Part shown: piece by piece, positions 28,008 through 37,722 of the stretch
Position numbering within the stretch: the first letter of the stretch is position 1
Layout of the letters: every line of letters begins with the position of its first letter
Source of the DNA: Mesorhizobium sp. NZP2077
GTDB lineage: Bacteria > Pseudomonadota > Alphaproteobacteria > Rhizobiales > Rhizobiaceae
DNA: 64,000 nt
Assembly (NCBI RefSeq): GCF_013170805.1
Contig: NZ_CP051293.1
Location: 6,516,001-6,580,000 of the forward strand
Direction of reading: 5' to 3'
Notes under the pieces: model-generated
Database searches by the model: none
What the model saw: the letters and a program-made list of their open reading frames with translations, nothing else
Told to the model about the DNA's origin: nothing
Program-made: the position numbers and the translations under genes

Positions 28008-29105
28008 TCAAGCCCTCCGCGACTGGTTGTATCGATGGTCGAAATATTCGGCGAGGGCGAGCACGATCAGCACGATGGAAACCAGCACCAGGGTGAAATG
28101 ATTGGGCACGCCGAGCCGCCGAGCCGCGCTTTCGCCGCCGATCGACAGCACCGAGAGCAGGAACACGAAGCCAATGGCTGCAAAGCCGTTCATGCGGGCG
28201 AGAAACACGGCGGGAATGACGGCGAGACCGTAGGCGGGATTCCAGTCGGCGCGGACATTGCCCTGGACGCCGATGATATCGACGGCGCCGGCAAGACCGG
28301 CGAGCCCAGCCGAAATGGCGAAGACGGCAACCGTCAGGCCAGACACGCCCAGCCCCGCATGAACCGCCGCGCGCGGGTTGGCGCCGACGATGCGCAATTT
28401 CAGCCCGAACGCCGTGCGCGTCATCACCAGATGCACGATGATGATCGCCGCCAGCCCAAGCAGCAGGCCGCTGGTGATGGTCGTATCGAACAGGCGCGGC
28501 AGCCGGTCTTCCACCGGCAGCGTGCGGGTCTGCGGCACGGTCGTGGAGGGATCGCGAAAGACCAGCTTGACCAGCACATTGGCGAGCGAGGTGCCGAGGA
28601 ACGTCATCATCAGCGTGGTGATGATTTCGTTGACGCCCTGATAGGCCCGCAGCAGCGCCGGCACCAGCGACCAGATCATCGCCACCGCCATGGCGATGAG
28701 GAACGCGCAGGTCAGCGCCAGCCAGGACGGCATGATCTGAACGAACACGGGAGCGCCGGCCGCCGCCGTCACCGCGCCGAGCAGGAACTGGCCGTCGCCG
28801 CCGAGATTCCACATGCCGGCGCGAAAGGCGACGATCAGGCCGGCGGCAAGAAACAGCAGCGGCGCCATGCGCGTCAGCGTCTGCTGGATACCGAGCGGCG
28901 AGAACAGTCCTTTCTCCAGCACGAAGCCGTAATAGGCGAGTGGGTCGACGCCCACGGCAAGCAGGATACAGCCGGCGATAACGAGCGCGATGAGGATCGG
29001 GCCAAGCGTCATCAGCAGCCGATGCAGGATGTCGCGGCGCGTGGCCGCCGCGTTCGTGGCATCGAGTGCGGTGGCATTGGCTGTGGGTGCGGTGTCGATG
29101 CTCAT
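28008..29105 (-). CDS. ABC transporter permease (BmpA/nucleoside type), first permease
   Basis: This is a 365-residue permease of the YufP type, with a hydrophilic N-terminus followed by about nine helices. The segment AAGLIVAFRAGMWNLGGDGQFLLGA holds the conserved EAA-like loop. Its ATG overlaps the ATPase stop (ATGA), so its synthesis is coupled to the ATPase. It forms the heterodimeric channel with the permease encoded immediately downstream. Confidence 0.86.
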   Translation of the reverse strand: MSIDTAPTANATALDATNAAATRRDILHRLLMTLGPILIALVIAGCILLAVGVDPLAYYGFVLEKGLFSPLGIQQTLTRMAPLLFLAAGLIVAFRAGMWNLGGDGQFLLGAVTAAAGAPVFVQIMPSWLALTCAFLIAMAVAMIWSLVPALLRAYQGVNEIITTLMMTFLGTSLANVLVKLVFRDPSTTVPQTRTLPVEDRLPRLFDTTITSGLLLGLAAIIIVHLVMTRTAFGLKLRIVGANPRAAVHAGLGVSGLTVAVFAISAGLAGLAGAVDIIGVQGNVRADWNPAYGLAVIPAVFLARMNGFAAIGFVFLLSVLSIGGESAARRLGVPNHFTLVLVSIVLIVLALAEYFDHRYNQSRRA

Positions 29106-30670
29106 GCGGCAAGTCCGATCATCAGGCGACCGACCTTGGTGCGGGCGTCGTCGGTATTCTCGACGGTGCCGACGAGCGCTCCGTTGGCGATGACGGCGAC
29201 GCGGTCGCACATGCTCAGCAACTCCTCGAGGTCGGTGGAGATGAGCAGCACGGCAAGGCCGCGGGCCGCCGTATCGCGGATGCGCTGGCGCGACGCCAAT
29301 GTGTTGGCGAGATCGAGCCCATAGGTCGGCTTGTTGAAGATCACCACCTTGGCGCCCTCTGCCAGTTCGCGTGCCAGAAGCACCTTCTGGATGTTGCCGC
29401 CGGACAGGCGGGCGACCGGCGTCTTCAGGCTTGGCGTGCGCACGTCGTATTCGCGCACGAGTTCAGCGGCGCGCTTGTCGATCTCGCCGCGCTGCTCGAC
29501 GCCATTGCGCCAGAACGGGGCCGCGCCGACCTGCTTGAGGAAGAAGTTGATCGAGACCGGGAAGGTGCCGACAGTGCCTTCGCCGAGCCGGTCGTCGGTC
29601 AGGTAGCGCAGTCCGCGCCGACGGCGTTCGCCGACGCTCAGCGCCTCGATGGCAACGCCCTCCAGCCGCACCGAACCGCCGGTCGCCGCGCGCTGGCCGG
29701 CCAGCGCTTCCGCCAGCTGCTTTTGGCCGTTGCCGTCGATGCCGGCGATGCCCAGGATCTCGCCCGGGCGGATGTCGAAGGAGATCGACGACAGGCCTGG
29801 CGCATTGTCGGTCGGCGCCACCGCAAGATCCGCGACCTGAAGCAGTGGAGCGGCATCAGTGCGGACTGTACGGACCGGGCGCTCGACCGCTTCCGGATCG
29901 TCCTTCTGCTTGCCGAACATCAATTCCACGATCTCCGAGATGATCGCCTGTTCGCCCAGCGCACGAAACCGCTCGGGCGGAATCTCGCCGACCTTGCGGC
30001 CGAGCTTCAGCACCGAGATGCGGTCGCCGAAGGCCGCCGCCTCCTTGAGCTTATGGGTGATGAAGACGATCGCCAGGCCCTGCTCGACAAGGCGGCGCAT
30101 CAGCGCGCCCAGTTCGTCTATGCCTTTCGGCGTCAGCATCGAGGTGGACTCGTCAAGGATCAGCAACCGGCTGTTGCGCACCATGGCGCGCAGGATTTCG
30201 ACCTGCTGCTGCTCGCCGAGCGAAAGCTCCGAAACCTTGGCGTGCAGCTTCACCGTGATACCGAGGCTGCGGGTGATCTCGGCGACGCGCGCCTCAAGCT
30301 CTTCTGTCCTGGGGCGCTGCCACCAGGGTCCGCCAAGCAACAGGTTTTCCGCCACCGTCAGCGTCGGCACCAGCATCATGTGCTGGAAGACGGTGCCGAT
30401 GCCCAGGGCCAGCGCATGGCGCGGCGAGGTGATCGGGGTCGGTTTGCCGTCGACCAGTATGCGCCCTTCGTCCGGCTGCTGCAGTCCCGACAGCATGCCG
30501 ATCAATGTCGATTTTCCGGCACCGTTCTCGCCCAGCAGAACATGCACCTCGCCCGGGCGGATCGACAGATCGACGCTGTCATTGGCGACGATGCCGGGAA
30601 ACCGTTTGGTCACGCCTTCAAGCGCGACGATGTCGCGCCCGGCAACGGACGATGAAGAAGAACCGCTCAT
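29102..30670 (-). CDS. ABC transporter double ATPase (BmpA/nucleoside type)
   Basis: The 522-residue protein holds two nucleotide-binding domains. The first has Walker A GENGAGKST, signature LSLGEQQQVEILR and Walker B LLILDEST. The second has the degenerate Walker A GIDGNGQKQL, signature LSGGNIQKVLLAREL and a degenerate Walker B VVIFNKPTYGLD, as is normal for this family. The start at 30670 is set by the MSGSS N-terminus. A hairpin with a T-run separates it from the binding-protein gene upstream. Confidence 0.87.
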   Translation of the reverse strand: MSGSSSSSVAGRDIVALEGVTKRFPGIVANDSVDLSIRPGEVHVLLGENGAGKSTLIGMLSGLQQPDEGRILVDGKPTPITSPRHALALGIGTVFQHMMLVPTLTVAENLLLGGPWWQRPRTEELEARVAEITRSLGITVKLHAKVSELSLGEQQQVEILRAMVRNSRLLILDESTSMLTPKGIDELGALMRRLVEQGLAIVFITHKLKEAAAFGDRISVLKLGRKVGEIPPERFRALGEQAIISEIVELMFGKQKDDPEAVERPVRTVRTDAAPLLQVADLAVAPTDNAPGLSSISFDIRPGEILGIAGIDGNGQKQLAEALAGQRAATGGSVRLEGVAIEALSVGERRRRGLRYLTDDRLGEGTVGTFPVSINFFLKQVGAAPFWRNGVEQRGEIDKRAAELVREYDVRTPSLKTPVARLSGGNIQKVLLARELAEGAKVVIFNKPTYGLDLANTLASRQRIRDTAARGLAVLLISTDLEELLSMCDRVAVIANGALVGTVENTDDARTKVGRLMIGLAA

Positions 30671-30690
30671 GAAAGCCCAACACCAAAAAA

Positions 30691-30730
30691 TGGTAATCGG
30701 CCGGAGAGGCGAACGGATCACCCCTCCGGC
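30691..30730 (-). terminator. Intra-operon attenuator after the BmpA gene
   Basis: On the minus strand GCCGGAG and CTCCGGC form a 7-bp stem (30700-30706 with 30724-30730), followed about 10 bases later by six Ts. It lies in the 77-base gap between the binding-protein and ATPase genes. Such elements let the binding protein be made in excess over the rest of the importer. Confidence 0.55.
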
Positions 30731-30747
30731 AGCCGACCTTGATCGCC

Positions 30748-31776
30748 TTACTGGGCGACGCTGGTCATCAGCGCCCTGACTGCGGCTGCGTCAAACACCG
30801 GATCGACCTTGATCTTGCCGGAAATGACGTCTTCGCGCAGCGCCTGGATTTCGGTCCAGACATTGTCCGGAATGGCAGCGGTCTTCAGCAGCTTCACCGA
30901 GTCGTCCTTGAGGCCGATCGTATAGTGCTTGGTGCCGAACGTATCGGCCTTCAGGTCGGCGATCATCGCCGCATAGACAGGCTCGATGTTCCACACCACC
31001 GACGACAGCAGGAAGCCCTTGTCGATCGGCGACTTGTCACCGATGACGTCGATGAAATAGACCTTGCCGCCATCGGCTGCCTTGGTGGTTTCGACCGCCT
31101 GCAGCATGCCGAAGCTCGAACCGTTGCCCTGGCCGAAGATGATGTCGGCGCCCGACGCGATCACGCTTTCGGTGACGCGCTTGCCGCCGGCCGCGTCGCT
31201 GTAGGCGGCCGGGCCGATCACCGCATAGGTGATCTTGACGTCCGGGCTCTCCGCCTTCACGCCTTGCGCGAACGCCGCCGACTGCGAGTTCCATGATGGC
31301 GGTTCGCCCGACACGACAATGCCGACCGACTTGGAACGCGACATCTTGGCGGCGAGACGGCCGGCGAGATAAGCGCCCTGGTGACCGCTCAGCGTGTAGT
31401 CGGCGACGAGACCCTTCTCCAGGCCGTTCGGCGTATCGACGATCGCGACCGGAACCTTCAATTCCTTGGCGATTTCAGGCGCCGAGGTGTTGTAGCCGCT
31501 GGCATGCGCGATCAGCAGGCTGGCGCCGTCGGACGCGAGCTCGCGCAAGGTCGGACGAACATCGCCATAACCGAGCCCCTGGGCCACGACCACTTCGACG
31601 CCGGCAGCCTTGCCCGCCGCCTTGGCGGCATCGATGCCCTGCTGGTTCCAGCCGTAATCGGTGCCTTCTTCGGGCGTCAGAATAGCGATCGACTTGACTT
31701 CGCCGGCAAACGCACCGCTCAACAAGACGCCGCTCAGTATAACTGCACTCACACTGCTCTTAAGAAGCTTTAACAT
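30748..31776 (-). CDS. BmpA family ABC substrate-binding protein
   Basis: This is a 342-residue secreted binding protein with a Sec signal (LKLLKSSVSAVILSGVLLSGAFA) and no lipobox. The BmpA/PnrA fold is indicated by SIAILTPEEGTDYGWNQQGIDAA, VGIVVSGEPPSW and GADIIFGQGNGSSFG. Known family members bind nucleosides or related heterocycles. Its place in the B6 unit suggests it captures a B6 vitamer, which is an inference. An AGAGAGGG ribosome site precedes the ATG at 31776. Confidence 0.87.
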   Translation of the reverse strand: MLKLLKSSVSAVILSGVLLSGAFAGEVKSIAILTPEEGTDYGWNQQGIDAAKAAGKAAGVEVVVAQGLGYGDVRPTLRELASDGASLLIAHASGYNTSAPEIAKELKVPVAIVDTPNGLEKGLVADYTLSGHQGAYLAGRLAAKMSRSKSVGIVVSGEPPSWNSQSAAFAQGVKAESPDVKITYAVIGPAAYSDAAGGKRVTESVIASGADIIFGQGNGSSFGMLQAVETTKAADGGKVYFIDVIGDKSPIDKGFLLSSVVWNIEPVYAAMIADLKADTFGTKHYTIGLKDDSVKLLKTAAIPDNVWTEIQALREDVISGKIKVDPVFDAAAVRALMTSVAQ

Positions 31777-31876
31777 TTTACCCTCTCTGGTTGACTGCCA
31801 ATCATCATTCTTATTGTTATTGCGCGGAAGCGAGATAGACTGCCTGCACAAACCCACCCTACGGAGCTCAGGCAAA

Positions 31877-32302
31877 GTGAAGATTCGTTATATTCTCCCG
31901 GTGATGCTGGCGCTTACGTCTTTCGCCAATGCGGTTGAATTGCACCATGTCACCGTCCGCACCGGAACTGACGGGCTCAACATGGTGCCATTGACGATTT
32001 CGAATGCGGGCAGCGAAGGGCTGTCCTGCAATGCCGACTTCGCGCACTGGTATTCGGCCGGGATCGCGACGGTCGAGCCGGGCAAGAGCGCCCGGGTCGA
32101 ACTGTGGTTCGATGCGAAGACCGGTACGTTCACGATCCTCAACGACAAGCGCGAGAACCTGCCAGTCGAGCGGCTGTGGTGCGGCCTGGCCGGCCGCGCA
32201 TATGCCACACGCGTGCAGATCACGCTCGACCGCACCGACGCGGCGAAAGGCGAACGCGCCGTGTCCTGCGTCATGGAGCAGGACAGCCTGGTCTGCCGGT
32301 AG
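31877..32302 (+). CDS. Secreted small protein of unknown function within the B6 locus
   Basis: The predicted 141-residue protein starts at GTG 31877 with AGG upstream. It has a signal peptide (KIRYILPVMLALTSFANA) and a mature part of about 120 residues with four cysteines, in LSCNAD, LWCGL, VSCVM and LVCR, enough for two disulphides. I do not recognise the family. It is the only plus-strand gene inside the leftward B6 unit and sits between the two ABC importers. A periplasmic role is likely. Confidence 0.62.
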   Translation: MKIRYILPVMLALTSFANAVELHHVTVRTGTDGLNMVPLTISNAGSEGLSCNADFAHWYSAGIATVEPGKSARVELWFDAKTGTFTILNDKRENLPVERLWCGLAGRAYATRVQITLDRTDAAKGERAVSCVMEQDSLVCR

Positions 32303-32340
32303 GCGCTCATCGACTTGCCCCGCCCAACACCGCGCGCCTC

Positions 32341-33351
32341 TTACTTCTTTGCCAGGAATTTGTCGGTGAAGACATCGTCCGCCGAGGGAGCAGTCTTGAG
32401 CACGCCCTGATCGGTGAGCGTCTTCAGCGTTTCCTCCCACTGCGTCTTCGTCATCCAGCCGAGGCCGTGTTCCTTGGTGTCCGGGCTGGTGAAGGTCGAC
32501 GCGATATCGGCGTTGATCTGCGCCAGCAGCACGTCCTTCTTGTCCGCATAACCGGGTGCAGCCTTGGCCGTGATCTCGGCTGCCTCTTCGGGATGCGCCA
32601 CGACATAGTCGAAGGCCTCGCTGTATGCCTTGACGAATCTGGCGACGATTTCGGGCTTGTCCTTGATCATGGCCTGCGAGGTGAACAGGCCCGAGCCGTA
32701 AGCCTTCCAGCCATGGTCGGCGCCCATCATGATGCTGAGCGAGCCGGGACCGCCCGCCTTGGCCTCCAGTTCGGGAACCTCGGCGTCGACATAGCCGACC
32801 ACCGTCTGAACCCGGCCCAGAAGCAGATAGCTTTCATAGGGCGGCGAGACGCTGTTCAGCGTCATGTCCTTTTCGGTCAGGCCGTTGGCCGCCAGGAAGC
32901 CCTTGAAGAAAATGTAGGTTGAACCGGCTGGATGAATGCCGATGGTGAGACCCTTGAGATCAGCCGGCTTGGTGAGCTTTACCGTCTTGGCCAGCGAGAT
33001 GATCGCCAGCGGCGAGTGCTGGTTGACGGCGGCCAGCGCCACGACCGGGACATTCTGCGAGCGCGCGACGGCGAGCGTGGGAAGATCGCCGAAACCGAAA
33101 TCCGCGTTCTCATTGCCGACCAGCCGCATGGCGTCCGGCGAGCCGGAGCCTTTGCGGATCTCGGCCAGGTCGATGTCGTTCTTGGCGAAGAAGCCCTTCT
33201 CCTTGCCGACGAAGAACATGGCGTGGTTGCCGCGCACCACCCAGTCGAGCTGGACGCTGACCTTGTCGGCCGCGAGTGCTACGCCTGAAAAGCCAAGCGC
33301 GCCGGCAAACGCCGCGAGCGTGGCCGCCTTGATGAGTGAGCGTCTCAGCAT
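32341..33351 (-). CDS. NMT1/THI5-like (ThiY/SsuA-type) ABC substrate-binding protein
   Basis: This is a 336-residue periplasmic binding protein with a twin-Arg-like/Sec signal MLRRSLIKAATLAAFAGALG. The mature start VSVQLDWVVRGNHAMFFVGKEKGFF is the NMT1/THI5-like signature. Relatives such as ThiY bind a formylaminopyrimidine, a ring close in size to pyridoxal, so a pyridine substrate from the B6 pathway is plausible. AGGAAGGA precedes the ATG. It is the last gene of an ATPase-permease-binding protein trio. Confidence 0.86.
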   Translation of the reverse strand: MLRRSLIKAATLAAFAGALGFSGVALAADKVSVQLDWVVRGNHAMFFVGKEKGFFAKNDIDLAEIRKGSGSPDAMRLVGNENADFGFGDLPTLAVARSQNVPVVALAAVNQHSPLAIISLAKTVKLTKPADLKGLTIGIHPAGSTYIFFKGFLAANGLTEKDMTLNSVSPPYESYLLLGRVQTVVGYVDAEVPELEAKAGGPGSLSIMMGADHGWKAYGSGLFTSQAMIKDKPEIVARFVKAYSEAFDYVVAHPEEAAEITAKAAPGYADKKDVLLAQINADIASTFTSPDTKEHGLGWMTKTQWEETLKTLTDQGVLKTAPSADDVFTDKFLAKK

Positions 33352-33388
33352 TGATCGATCCTTCCTATTTGTTGACTGTCCTAGGGGC

Positions 33389-34216
33389 CTAGGCGTGGCT
33401 GAATTTCGGTGCCCATGGCACCATGATGCGTTCGAGAATTTCGGCTGCGTAGTAGAAGGCGATGCCCAGCACCGAAACGAGGAGCAGGGCCGCGAAGACC
33501 AGCGCGGTGTCGAGCTGGGTCGAGGCGAACTGGATGACGTAGCCGAGCCCGTCCGAAGCGCCGGCGAATTCGCCGACGATGGCGCCGATGACGCTGAGCG
33601 TCGCGGCGATCTTGGTTCCGGCCATCAGGTTCGGCAGCGAATGCGGGACGCGAATCCTGAACAGGATCTGCGTCGGGCTGGCGCCGACCGAATTCATCAG
33701 CGACAGCAGCGAGCGGTCGACCGACTGCATGCCCGCCAGCATCGACAATGTCACCGGGAAGAAGGCGATGACCAGGATCAGGCCGATCTTGGGCGCGAGT
33801 CCGTAGCCGAACCAGAGGATGAAGATGGGCGCCAGTGCCACCTTGGGCACGTTCTGGAACAGCACTACCAGCGGATAAAGCGCGCGCCCCAGCCAGTCGA
33901 AGCGCACGATAACCAGCGCAATGGCAATGCCGACCACGACGGAGACAAGGAATCCGAACAGGATCTCGCCTGCCGTCACCAGTGTCGCCTGCATCAGCGT
34001 TGCCCATTGCGCGACCAGCGATTGCGCGATCTCGGAGGGGGCGGGAATGATGAAGGCGGATATGGCGAAGATCCGCACCACGGCTTCCCACACCACTATC
34101 GTCGCCAGCAGAAGGATGACCGCTGGCAGCCAGCTGCCTGTCGCCGCACCCCAGCTTGAGGTCAGCCGGGACTCGGGCCGCGGCTCGGAGAGATTGGTGA
34201 AGGGTTGATCGCTCAC
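33389..34216 (-). CDS. NitT/TauT-type ABC transporter permease
   Basis: This is a 275-residue permease with about six helices and the EAA loop NSVGASPTQILFRIRVPHSLP near residue 175, characteristic of the SsuC/TauC group. The start is a GTG at 34216 with GGGAGG upstream, overlapping the ATPase stop (GTGA). It functions with the ATPase before it and the THI5-like binding protein after it. Confidence 0.87.
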   Translation of the reverse strand: MSDQPFTNLSEPRPESRLTSSWGAATGSWLPAVILLLATIVVWEAVVRIFAISAFIIPAPSEIAQSLVAQWATLMQATLVTAGEILFGFLVSVVVGIAIALVIVRFDWLGRALYPLVVLFQNVPKVALAPIFILWFGYGLAPKIGLILVIAFFPVTLSMLAGMQSVDRSLLSLMNSVGASPTQILFRIRVPHSLPNLMAGTKIAATLSVIGAIVGEFAGASDGLGYVIQFASTQLDTALVFAALLLVSVLGIAFYYAAEILERIMVPWAPKFSHA

Positions 34217-35046
34217 GACGTGCCTCCCGGTTGATGGCTGGCGCGCAGCATCACCCGCAGCTGAACCACCAGCCTGACGAACTCCGGATCTTCCGTCACC
34301 GACAGATCGCGCGGATAGGGCAGGCCGATGTCGAGGCTCTCGGTGATCCGCCCGGGCTTGATCCCCATGACGTGGACATGGCGCGACAGATGGATGGCCT
34401 CGTCTATGGAATGGGTGACGAGCACGATGGTCTTGCCGGTACGCTGCCAGATCTCCAGCAGCGACTGACCCATCGAATCGCGGGTTATGGCGTCGAGCGC
34501 GCCGAACGGCTCGTCCATCAGCAGCACCGCCGGATCGAGCGCCAGGGCCCGCGCTATGGCGACGCGCTGGCGCATGCCGCCGGACAATTCATTGGGGCGC
34601 TTGTGGGCGCTGTCGCTCAATCCCACCAGTTCCAGCATCTCCTGCCCGCGTGCCCGCAAATCTGCGCGCGAGAGCGATCTGTCGGCGATGCCAAGCAGCA
34701 TCGATGCGTTGTCGACGGCATTCTTCCAGGGAAGCAAATTGGCGTCCTGGAAAACGAGGCCGATCATGCGCTTGCGCGCCGCCTCGACCGGCGCGAGTCC
34801 GGCGATCGAAACGCTGCCGCTGGTCGGATTTACAAGCCCGGCCAGAACCTTGAGCAAGGTGCTCTTGCCGCAACCGGAAGGACCGATAAGGGAGACAAAC
34901 GACCCTTTCGGTATCGAAAGATCGATGTTCTGCAGAACCAGTTGGCTGGCCATGACCACTGAAACACCCTTGGCGGAGATCAGGTCGTCATCGTGGCGGA
35001 TATGGGCTGGCCGACCGCCGGCTGCTCGAATGGGTTCCATGCGCAT
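34213..35046 (-). CDS. NitT/TauT-type ABC transporter ATPase
   Basis: This is a 277-residue ATPase with Walker A GPSGCGKST, Q-loop VFQDANLLPW, signature LSGGMRQRVAIARAL, Walker B VLLMDEPFGALD and the switch His in VTHSIDEA. The ATG at 35046 lies 2 bases after the FHMPC dehydrogenase stop, with GGGAG in that gene's tail. This tight link ties the importer to the B6 catabolic operon. Confidence 0.88.
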   Translation of the reverse strand: MRMEPIRAAGGRPAHIRHDDDLISAKGVSVVMASQLVLQNIDLSIPKGSFVSLIGPSGCGKSTLLKVLAGLVNPTSGSVSIAGLAPVEAARKRMIGLVFQDANLLPWKNAVDNASMLLGIADRSLSRADLRARGQEMLELVGLSDSAHKRPNELSGGMRQRVAIARALALDPAVLLMDEPFGALDAITRDSMGQSLLEIWQRTGKTIVLVTHSIDEAIHLSRHVHVMGIKPGRITESLDIGLPYPRDLSVTEDPEFVRLVVQLRVMLRASHQPGGTS

Positions 35047-35048
35047 GA

Positions 35049-35978
35049 CTACTCCCGGCCCTCCAGGATGCGCCGCACCGCGACGAGTTTGCGCGCCCGT
35101 TCGCCTTGCAGCGCCTTGGTCTGCTCGGGCGTATAGGAGAACATGCCCTCGCCCGACTTGATGCCGAGCTTCGACGCGTTCGTCTTTTCCAGCACCATGG
35201 GCGCGACATCGTCGCGATTGGAGAGATCCGCGTTGAGGAAGGAAGAGACGGATTTGTAGATATCGAGCCCCGCCATATCGAGCAGTGCCATCGGCCCGAT
35301 GACGGCGATCTTGTAGCCGATGCCCCACGACACGCAGGTGTCGAGATCCTCCGGATCGATGACGCCGCGCTCGACAAGGTCGACGGCCTCGCGCAGCAGC
35401 GCATAGAGCACGCGGTTTTCGACGAAGCCGGGAACATCCTTCTTCACCACCACCGGCAGCAAGCCGATAGAGCGGATCAGGTCGCGGATGACAGCCACGG
35501 TTTGCGGCGCGGTCTTCTCGCCGGCAATCACCTCGATCATCGGGATGATGTGCGGCGGGTTCGACCAGTGCATGCCCACCATCCGCTCGGGATGCGAGAT
35601 ATGCGCCTGCAGCTTGGTGATCGGGATACCGGACGTGTCGGACGCGACGATCGTGCCCGATGCGATCAGGCCATCGATCGCGTGATAGACGTCGGCCTTG
35701 ACCGAAATGTTTTCAGGAACGTTCTCGATGACGAGGTCGGCGCCGGATACCGCATCGCCGATGTCGTCGGTGAAGCGAACCGTTCCGCCGCCGGCCGATG
35801 GCGGCGCGATACCCAGGGAATCGAGAACGGTCTCGGCCACGCCCAGCATGGTTTGCGCGCGCTCGATCGCTGCCGGGGCAACATCGTAGGCGACGACCTG
35901 AAGGCCGCCTCTGGCGAGCCGGGCGGCCATGCCCGGACCCATCGTGCCCATACCGATGATGGCGATACGCTGGATCAT
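35049..35978 (-). CDS. 5-Formyl-3-hydroxy-2-methylpyridine 4-carboxylate dehydrogenase
   Basis: This oxidises FHMPC to 3-hydroxy-2-methylpyridine-4,5-dicarboxylate with NAD. The 309-residue protein belongs to the 3-hydroxyacyl-CoA dehydrogenase family: dinucleotide motif GMGTMG (9-14), VIENVPEN (83-90), and His137 in [11 protein letters not shown] as the catalytic base. The C-terminal helical domain includes [16 protein letters not shown]. It matches the structurally studied M. loti enzyme (mlr6793) as I recall it. Its ATG overlaps the preceding 4-pyridoxate dehydrogenase stop (ATGA). Confidence 0.92.
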   Translation of the reverse strand: MIQRIAIIGMGTMGPGMAARLARGGLQVVAYDVAPAAIERAQTMLGVAETVLDSLGIAPPSAGGGTVRFTDDIGDAVSGADLVIENVPENISVKADVYHAIDGLIASGTIVASDTSGIPITKLQAHISHPERMVGMHWSNPPHIIPMIEVIAGEKTAPQTVAVIRDLIRSIGLLPVVVKKDVPGFVENRVLYALLREAVDLVERGVIDPEDLDTCVSWGIGYKIAVIGPMALLDMAGLDIYKSVSSFLNADLSNRDDVAPMVLEKTNASKLGIKSGEGMFSYTPEQTKALQGERARKLVAVRRILEGRE

Positions 35979-37606
35979 GACACTGCCCTGCTTTCTTTCG
36001 AACTGGCGATGAGATCAGCGGCTTTCTCGGCGATCATGATCACTGCCGCATTGATGTTTCCGCAGACCAGGTCGGGCATGACGGAAGCGTCCACCACGCG
36101 CAGACCCTGAACGCCGCGCACGCGCAATTGCGGGTCAACGACCGAGGCTTCGTCGGCGCCCATCCGGCAGGTCCCGGCCGGATGATGCACGGTGATGGAG
36201 GTCTTGCGGATATGCTCGTCGATCTCGTCGTCGCTCTGGCACTTCGGCCCGGGGAAAAACTCCGCCTCGATGAAGGACTGCATGGAGGGCTGCGACGCGA
36301 GATCCCGCGCCACCCGGAAGCCGGCCCGCAGCGACTCCCAATCCTTCGGCGAGGCCAGGAAATTCTGGTGGATCAGGGGCGCCGCGGAAGGATCGGCCGA
36401 CGCCAGTTTCACCGCGCCCCGGCTTTCAGGCTGTGTCGCCACGATGCGCGTTGCGAAGCCGTCCGCAAACGGTGCCTTGAACGGCTTGAAGTATGGCCAT
36501 GCGGCGAGCGGAGCCGCGGTGAAGAGCAGTTGCACATCCGGCAACGGCCGCGCCGGGCTGCTCTTCAGGAAAGCAACGACACCGCCAGGCACATCGCCGG
36601 AAAACCCTCGTCCCGTCAGGTAGGTCTTGACGAAATCGAGCCCGATCCGATCGGCACGCATGTTGCGCAGGAAAGGGCCGCCCGGAGCCCGGCGCCGGTA
36701 CATGAGGATGACCGAGACGTGATCCTGCAGGTTCTTGCCAACCGCCGGCAGGTTGACCCTCGTCTGGATCCCTTGAGCGGCAAGCTCATCCTGCGCCCCC
36801 ATGCCCGACAACATCATGAGTTGAGGCGTGTTGATCACGCCGCCGGAAAGCAGCACTTCCTTGCGGGCGAGAACCGTGCGTTCGCTGCCGCGATGGTTGA
36901 TGGTTATGCCGGTGGCGCGCGCACCCTCCAGCACGATCTTCGTTGCGCTCGCTTCTGCCAGAACGGTCAGGTTGGGCCGCTTCAGCACCGGCCGCAGATA
37001 GGCTGTCGCGGTCGAGGCGCGCCGGCCTTTTGAGATCGTCATCTGGAGGCGGCCGAACCCTTCCTGCCGCTCGCCATTGTAATCCTTCGTCTGCTCGTAA
37101 CCGGCCTGCACGCTGGCTTGCGCAAAGGCGTCGATCAGCGTGTCCTCGTAGCGGCAGAACTGGGTGCTGACCGGACCCTTGCCGCCACGAAACTGGTTCT
37201 CGCCGGCTTCCCAGCTTTCCTGCTTGCGGAAATACGGCAGCACCTTGTCATATGACCAGTCGATAAGCCCCGAGGCTGCCCAGCGATCGTAGTCGCCGCG
37301 ATTGCCCCGCACATAGGCCATGGCGTTGGTCGACGATGATCCGCCGACAACCTTGCCGCGCGCGCACTCGACCCTGCGTCCGCCGACATTGTCTTCCGGC
37401 TCGCAGAAATACATCCAGTCGTGACGACGCTCGGTCAGGATCTTGCCCCAGCCAAGCGGTATATGGATCATGGGATCGCAATCCCAGCCGCCGGCTTCCA
37501 GCAACAGCACCGAACATTTCGGGTCGGCGCTCAGCCGGTTGGCAAGCACGCAACCGGCCGATCCGGCCCCAACAATGATGTAATCGTAGCTTTCAGCGTG
37601 CGGCAT
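35975..37606 (-). CDS. 4-Pyridoxic acid dehydrogenase (GMC flavoprotein)
   Basis: This oxidises the 5-hydroxymethyl of 4-pyridoxate to the aldehyde FHMPC. The 543-residue GMC family protein has an FAD motif [16 protein letters not shown] near residue 10, the GMC signatures [20 protein letters not shown] and [18 protein letters not shown], and active-site His in [12 protein letters not shown]. The M. loti enzyme is membrane-associated. The start is uncertain: ATGs at 37606 and 37618 are both possible and neither has an ideal ribosome site. I chose 37606 because the FAD motif then falls at the usual distance. Confidence 0.9.
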   Translation of the reverse strand: MPHAESYDYIIVGAGSAGCVLANRLSADPKCSVLLLEAGGWDCDPMIHIPLGWGKILTERRHDWMYFCEPEDNVGGRRVECARGKVVGGSSSTNAMAYVRGNRGDYDRWAASGLIDWSYDKVLPYFRKQESWEAGENQFRGGKGPVSTQFCRYEDTLIDAFAQASVQAGYEQTKDYNGERQEGFGRLQMTISKGRRASTATAYLRPVLKRPNLTVLAEASATKIVLEGARATGITINHRGSERTVLARKEVLLSGGVINTPQLMMLSGMGAQDELAAQGIQTRVNLPAVGKNLQDHVSVILMYRRRAPGGPFLRNMRADRIGLDFVKTYLTGRGFSGDVPGGVVAFLKSSPARPLPDVQLLFTAAPLAAWPYFKPFKAPFADGFATRIVATQPESRGAVKLASADPSAAPLIHQNFLASPKDWESLRAGFRVARDLASQPSMQSFIEAEFFPGPKCQSDDEIDEHIRKTSITVHHPAGTCRMGADEASVVDPQLRVRGVQGLRVVDASVMPDLVCGNINAAVIMIAEKAADLIASSKESRAVS

Positions 37607-37722
37607 GGTTCGTTTCATTGCCTTCGTCTGACACCGTGGCGTCAGGGAACCCATTGAGATCGAGCCTGGAAAACCGGGGCCAGGACCAAGGTCTTCCGGG
37701 TATGTTCAAACACCTGCGGACC

